A stretch of DNA of 16,611 bases, taken from the NCBI GenBank assembly GCA_937995495.1, contig CALKKA010000065.1, forward strand, positions 1 through 16,611, read 5' to 3'. Source of the stretch: an uncultured Phycisphaerae bacterium (GTDB lineage: Bacteria; Planctomycetota; Phycisphaerae; Sedimentisphaerales; Anaerohalosphaeraceae). The notes below the pieces were generated by a model. That model was not told the origin of the DNA. It saw only the letters and a program-made list of their open reading frames with translations, and made no database searches. A program made the translations under genes and the position numbers. Position 1 is the stretch's first letter. Each line of letters starts with the position of its first letter. Positions 13,721 to 16,611 of this stretch are shown in pieces.

Positions 13721-15082
13721 TTACTCGTTTAGTGCTTTTTCAACAGCATCAATAATTTGGGCATCCAGAGGTTTGGTTTTCGATCCAAATCGAGCAAGTG
13801 TTTCTCCATCCCTGCCGATCAGGAACTTATTGAAGTTCCAGGTGATCGGCTTGCCAAACTCTCCATTCTCCTCAGGGCCGGTTAGGTATTGGTACAGGGG
13901 ATGGATATCTTTCCCTTTCACAGAGATCTTAGAAAAAATGGGAAAGGTCACATTAAACTTGGTTTGGCAGAAGTTTTTGATCTCAAGGTCAGTGCCCGGC
14001 TCCTGGCCCATGAAATTATTGGCCGGAAAACCTAACACGACAAGCCCTCGATCCTTATATTTTTCGTAGAGCTGTTGCAATCCAGCGTATTGTTTCGTGA
14101 AGCCGCATTTACTGGCAACGTTGACCAGCAGAAGCACCTTGCCCTGAAATTCGGACAAAGAAACGGTTTCTCCGTTAATACCCTTCATGGTAAATGAGTA
14201 GAGTTTACTATTCATATTTACAGAATATAAAGAGGATCTGGCCGTAATGTAAAGCGTATTTTTGTCTTTCCCCCCGAAATAGACATTAGAGGGTACTTCC
14301 GGAACATTGATGGTTTTAAGGAGTTTGCCGGACGGACTATAGACATTCACAGCTTCTGCAGTCAGATAAACATTAGCATTTTCATCCAGCGTCATCCCGT
14401 CTGAGCCCTGTTCAGCAAAAAGCCTCTTGTCAGACAGCGATCCGTCTGGATTGATCTTGTAGGCCCATGTTTTATCGGCTCCGTGATCCGCCACATAAAG
14501 TGTTTTTCCATCGGGAGTGCCAGTGACCCCATTGGGCCGTACCATATCATCAATAACCCGCACAGGGCCCTTGCGGTCAGCAGAGAGGTAATACACATGC
14601 TCACCGCCCTGCGGGAGACTGTCTCTGTTTCCATATCTGGGGTCTGTAAAGTAGACACCCCCTTTGGGGGCAATCCACAAGTCATTAAGACTATTAAAAG
14701 GCTTGTCTTCGTATTGGTCGGCCAAGATAGTGCTTTTTCCCTGTGCATCGATGGATACCAGCTTCCCTGTTCCACCGAGACAGGCAAGCAGATTGCCGTT
14801 CTCATCAAAGGACAGTCCATTGGCCCCGTCAGAGTTTTCCAGAAAAGTCGACAGCTTGCCATCAGCGGACCATTTATGAATTCGATTGTTGGGGATGTCG
14901 GTAAAGTAAACATTTCCCTCTTGATCTGCCGCTGGCCCTTCCGTAAACAGAAACCCTCCTGTGAGTTTTTTGGGGGCACCCCGAAAGGTGATCGTTTTAT
15001 TATCTGACTGTCCCTGACCATAAATTTCTGAAGTGAAAAACACAATAAAGATGACAGTAATGGTGAATACCTTTTTTTTCAT
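13721..15082 (-). CDS. Exported fusion: SMP-30/gluconolactonase beta-propeller plus glutathione peroxidase
   Basis: The 453-residue chain has three parts. Residues 1-22 are a signal peptide (MKKK, hydrophobic core). Residues about 35-292 are an SMP-30/gluconolactonase/LRE propeller, with probable metal ligands E48, N184 and D228 and motifs NSLNDLWIAP, YFTDPRYG and DGKTLYVADH; such enzymes hydrolyse sugar or other lactones. Residues about 293-453 are a glutathione-peroxidase (thioredoxin-fold) domain: peroxidatic C326 (NVASKCGFT), FPANNFMGQEPG with N356 where Gln is classical, C372 in the place of the resolving cysteine of thioredoxin-dependent enzymes, and W415-N416 (WNFNKFLIG). Both domains seem intact, with almost no linker. 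The ATG at 15082 has AAAGGG 6 bases upstream and a TATAAT promoter just before it; in-frame starts at 15175 and 15118 lie upstream of or within that promoter. Substrates are unknown. Confidence 0.88.
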   Translation of the reverse strand: MKKKVFTITVIFIVFFTSEIYGQGQSDNKTITFRGAPKKLTGGFLFTEGPAADQEGNVYFTDIPNNRIHKWSADGKLSTFLENSDGANGLSFDENGNLLACLGGTGKLVSIDAQGKSTILADQYEDKPFNSLNDLWIAPKGGVYFTDPRYGNRDSLPQGGEHVYYLSADRKGPVRVIDDMVRPNGVTGTPDGKTLYVADHGADKTWAYKINPDGSLSDKRLFAEQGSDGMTLDENANVYLTAEAVNVYSPSGKLLKTINVPEVPSNVYFGGKDKNTLYITARSSLYSVNMNSKLYSFTMKGINGETVSLSEFQGKVLLLVNVASKCGFTKQYAGLQQLYEKYKDRGLVVLGFPANNFMGQEPGTDLEIKNFCQTKFNVTFPIFSKISVKGKDIHPLYQYLTGPEENGEFGKPITWNFNKFLIGRDGETLARFGSKTKPLDAQIIDAVEKALNE

Positions 15083-15116
15083 AACAAACCCTTTCAAGTA
15101 GTGTTGATTAGGGGTC

Positions 15117-15144
15117 ATTATAGTTTTCCGGTCTCGAGGAACAA
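15117..15144 (-). promoter_or_regulatory. Promoter of the SMP-30/peroxidase fusion gene
   Basis: On the minus strand TTGTTC (15144-15139) and a perfect TATAAT (15122-15117) are 16 bases apart. Transcription would start near 15110, about 28 bases before the ATG. This decides the start in favour of the signal-peptide ATG. Confidence 0.7.
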
Positions 15145-15151
15145 TATATTT

Positions 15152-15176
15152 CTTGGCATTCTCTATGCCGGCCAAG
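15152..15176. repeat. Nested inverted repeats upstream of the fusion-gene promoter
   Basis: CTTGGC (15152-15157) is inverted as GCCAAG (15171-15176), and within it GGCAT (15155-15159) as ATGCC (15165-15169). The pairs overlap, so they are alternatives. They lie 8 bases upstream of the -35 box, fitting an activator or repressor site. No T-run follows on the minus strand, so a terminator of the kinase gene is less likely. Confidence 0.35.
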
Positions 15177-15254
15177 GTTCATGATGAGCTGCGGGGGAAA
15201 AGTGGCTGTAGGAGTTTAAAGAGGGTTCCGGTTGGACAAGACCGAAAAGATAGT

Positions 15255-16502
15255 TTACTTGCTGATCAGCATAAATATCACGGCCAATAGCATCAGCGCC
15301 GACAGGGCGCCCAGGATGATCACCCACAAGCGATAGGTGGCGATGGCTTCTGACGAGTACATTCTCTCGCCGTCATCGGCCGTTTCAATCGCCATTCCTT
15401 CTTCCAGCTCTTCAAGAGCCTCAACATTAAACTTTTGCCGTGCCAGTAGCGGTGGCTGTCCGTTTCGCACGGCCTTCAGGTCGCCCATGACCTCTTCCAT
15501 GTTCTTGTATCGTTCACTCCGGTTTTTGGCCATCATCGTCTCGATCACCTCGGAAATTCCGGCCGACAGGGCAGTGTTGATGTGGTCCGGTGGCGTGAGA
15601 GTCTCTTTCAAGTGCTTTTTCATCACATCGGACGGAGCGCTCGCCTCAAACGGCACACGGCCGGTGACCATATGGAACAAGGTCGCTCCCAATGCGTAAA
15701 TATCGGCCCGGCCGTCAATATCTGTCAGGCCGCGAATTTGTTCGGGGGCAATGTAATAAGGTGTCCCAAACGCCTTACCCTTTTCGTTCTCGGCGGCCTT
15801 TACGTCCGAGGTCTCACGGGCCAGCCCCATATCGGCCAACTTAACCACATCATCCTTGTTGATCATGATGTTCTTGGGCTTGACATCACGGTGAACCAGA
15901 CCCAAAGAATGAGCATGGCCCAGTGCACTGACAAGCTGCAGGATCAGGTCGATCGCCTCCTCTTCGTTGAAGATTTTTCCTTTAGATAAATCATCATGAA
16001 GCGTTTTCCCCTCGACATACTCCATCACAAAGTAATACAGTCCGCCCACTTCGCCTACATCGATCGCCTGCACGATGTTGTTGTGGTTCATCTTGGCAGC
16101 CAGGCGCCCTTCTTTATAGAACCGTTCGACATAGTCGGCCTTTTGAACAAACTTTTTGGGAAGCACTTTCACAGCAACCGTGCGATCCAGAGAGATTTGT
16201 TTGGCTCTGTAAACAACGGCCATTGCCCCGGACCCTAATTTGCCAAGAATCTTATAGCCGGGGATCTGGCTGGAAACATCCTTGCTTTCCCGGATGAGAT
16301 TTCGCAGTCGATCGATCTGGGTGTTGGTGACGAATTGTTTATCCAGAAGAAGTTGCTCAAGGGTGATTGGGTCCTCAGAAGAACGGGCCTTCTTCTCCTC
16401 GATACAGCGACGCACTTCATCCTCAGTACACAGGGATTGGTCAACGACCATGCGACCCATGATCGTGTCATAGTTCGTCATTCCGCTACTGGCCAAGGAC
16501 AT
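15255..16502 (-). CDS. Membrane-anchored Ser/Thr protein kinase (Hanks type)
   Basis: The 415-residue protein has an N-terminal helical domain (about 10-75, with the pattern VVDQSLCTEDEVRRCIEEKK seen before some kinase and GspE-like domains). A complete kinase domain follows at about 82-345: glycine loop GSG at 90-92, K112, alpha-C E131, HRDVKPKN at 205-212 (D207, N211), DMG at 224-226 replacing DFG, and GTPYYIAPEQ around APE 252-254. A single C-terminal membrane segment (392-413) has almost nothing beyond it, so the kinase is tail-anchored with no outer sensor domain. All catalytic residues are present, so it should be active on Ser/Thr of unknown targets. Start: GGAGG (16507-16503) directly abuts the ATG at 16502, too close to work well; the TTG at 16496 has 6-base spacing, and an ATG at 16481 is also in frame. 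I keep 16502 as the outer limit. Confidence 0.92.
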   Translation of the reverse strand: MSLASSGMTNYDTIMGRMVVDQSLCTEDEVRRCIEEKKARSSEDPITLEQLLLDKQFVTNTQIDRLRNLIRESKDVSSQIPGYKILGKLGSGAMAVVYRAKQISLDRTVAVKVLPKKFVQKADYVERFYKEGRLAAKMNHNNIVQAIDVGEVGGLYYFVMEYVEGKTLHDDLSKGKIFNEEEAIDLILQLVSALGHAHSLGLVHRDVKPKNIMINKDDVVKLADMGLARETSDVKAAENEKGKAFGTPYYIAPEQIRGLTDIDGRADIYALGATLFHMVTGRVPFEASAPSDVMKKHLKETLTPPDHINTALSAGISEVIETMMAKNRSERYKNMEEVMGDLKAVRNGQPPLLARQKFNVEALEELEEGMAIETADDGERMYSSEAIATYRLWVIILGALSALMLLAVIFMLISK

Positions 16503-16547
16503 CCTCCGGCCGGGCGATTGTGAATTCCATAGCAGTCATGGGGGCCG

Positions 16548-16575
16548 ATTATCGCCGAATGGAGTCTTTTGTCAA
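16548..16575 (-). promoter_or_regulatory. Strong promoter of the Ser/Thr kinase gene
   Basis: On the minus strand a consensus TTGACA (16575-16570), 16 bases and GATAAT (16553-16548) match 11 of 12 sigma70 positions. The leader to the coding start would be about 40 bases. Confidence 0.75.
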
Positions 16576-16611
16576 AGAAAAAACGCCTAATATCGGAACA
16601 AAGATGGCACT

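Noticed and set aside
15083..15175. Extension of the SMP-30/peroxidase frame to 15175 or 15118
   Set aside because: The promoter at 15117-15144 lies within it, and the ATG at 15082 has a good Shine-Dalgarno and starts a signal peptide.
16338..16346. Near DnaA box TTATCCAGA in the kinase gene
   Set aside because: One mismatch, inside coding sequence and isolated.
1..16611. CRISPR arrays, insertion sequences, tRNA or rRNA genes, phage genes
   Set aside because: No regular direct-repeat arrays, transposase motifs, cloverleaf or CCA ends, or phage-type proteins were seen on either strand.

Overview
The window is 16.6 kb of an ordinary bacterial chromosome. It is gene-dense, with short intergenic gaps, Shine-Dalgarno sites on most genes and housekeeping-type promoters. 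I see no phage, insertion sequence, CRISPR array, tRNA or rRNA. The lineage cannot be fixed without a search. A Hanks-type Ser/Thr kinase with a C-terminal membrane anchor, a pyrophosphate-type phosphofructokinase, an ECF sigma/anti-sigma pair and a dnaN-dciA-gyrB cluster without dnaA or recF beside it suggest the Planctomycetota or a related phylum. That is a guess of low confidence.

Left part (1-4083): the 3' end of one ferritin-like gene and a complete second one run on the plus strand. They meet a minus-strand series convergently: OPT-family transporter, ECF sigma factor, zinc-binding two-TM anti-sigma factor, YbjQ/UPF0145 protein. Sigma and anti-sigma overlap by ATGA, and the ybjQ Shine-Dalgarno lies over the last codons of the anti-sigma gene. 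The transporter and a PPi-dependent phosphofructokinase gene (4285-5481) are divergent, each with its own promoter. The phosphofructokinase gene ends in a clear intrinsic terminator, and a third ferritin-like gene follows.

Centre (6113-10519): a 500-bp gene-free region carries one perfect DnaA box (TTATCCACA), a 41-bp tract with only five G/C, four copies of TGTGAGT within 200 bp, a 7-bp hairpin and a terminator-like hairpin. It lies directly before dnaN, a DUF721/DciA-like gene and gyrB, and is a candidate replication origin or at least a complex dnaN control region.

Right part (10520-16611): a TPR lipoprotein is followed by fmt and rsmB, which abut. fmt appears to start with CTG: the family-typical N-terminus follows a CTG with good Shine-Dalgarno spacing, an in-frame stop lies just upstream, and there is no usable ATG/GTG/TTG. 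On the minus strand are an exported single-chain fusion of an SMP-30/gluconolactonase beta-propeller with a glutathione-peroxidase domain, and a tail-anchored Ser/Thr protein kinase with a strong sigma70-type promoter.

The points most worth a second look are the SMP-30/peroxidase fusion, the CTG start of fmt, the repeat-rich candidate origin, and the transporter/ECF/anti-sigma/YbjQ cluster. I found no convincing entirely new system; most genes belong to known families in partly unusual arrangements.
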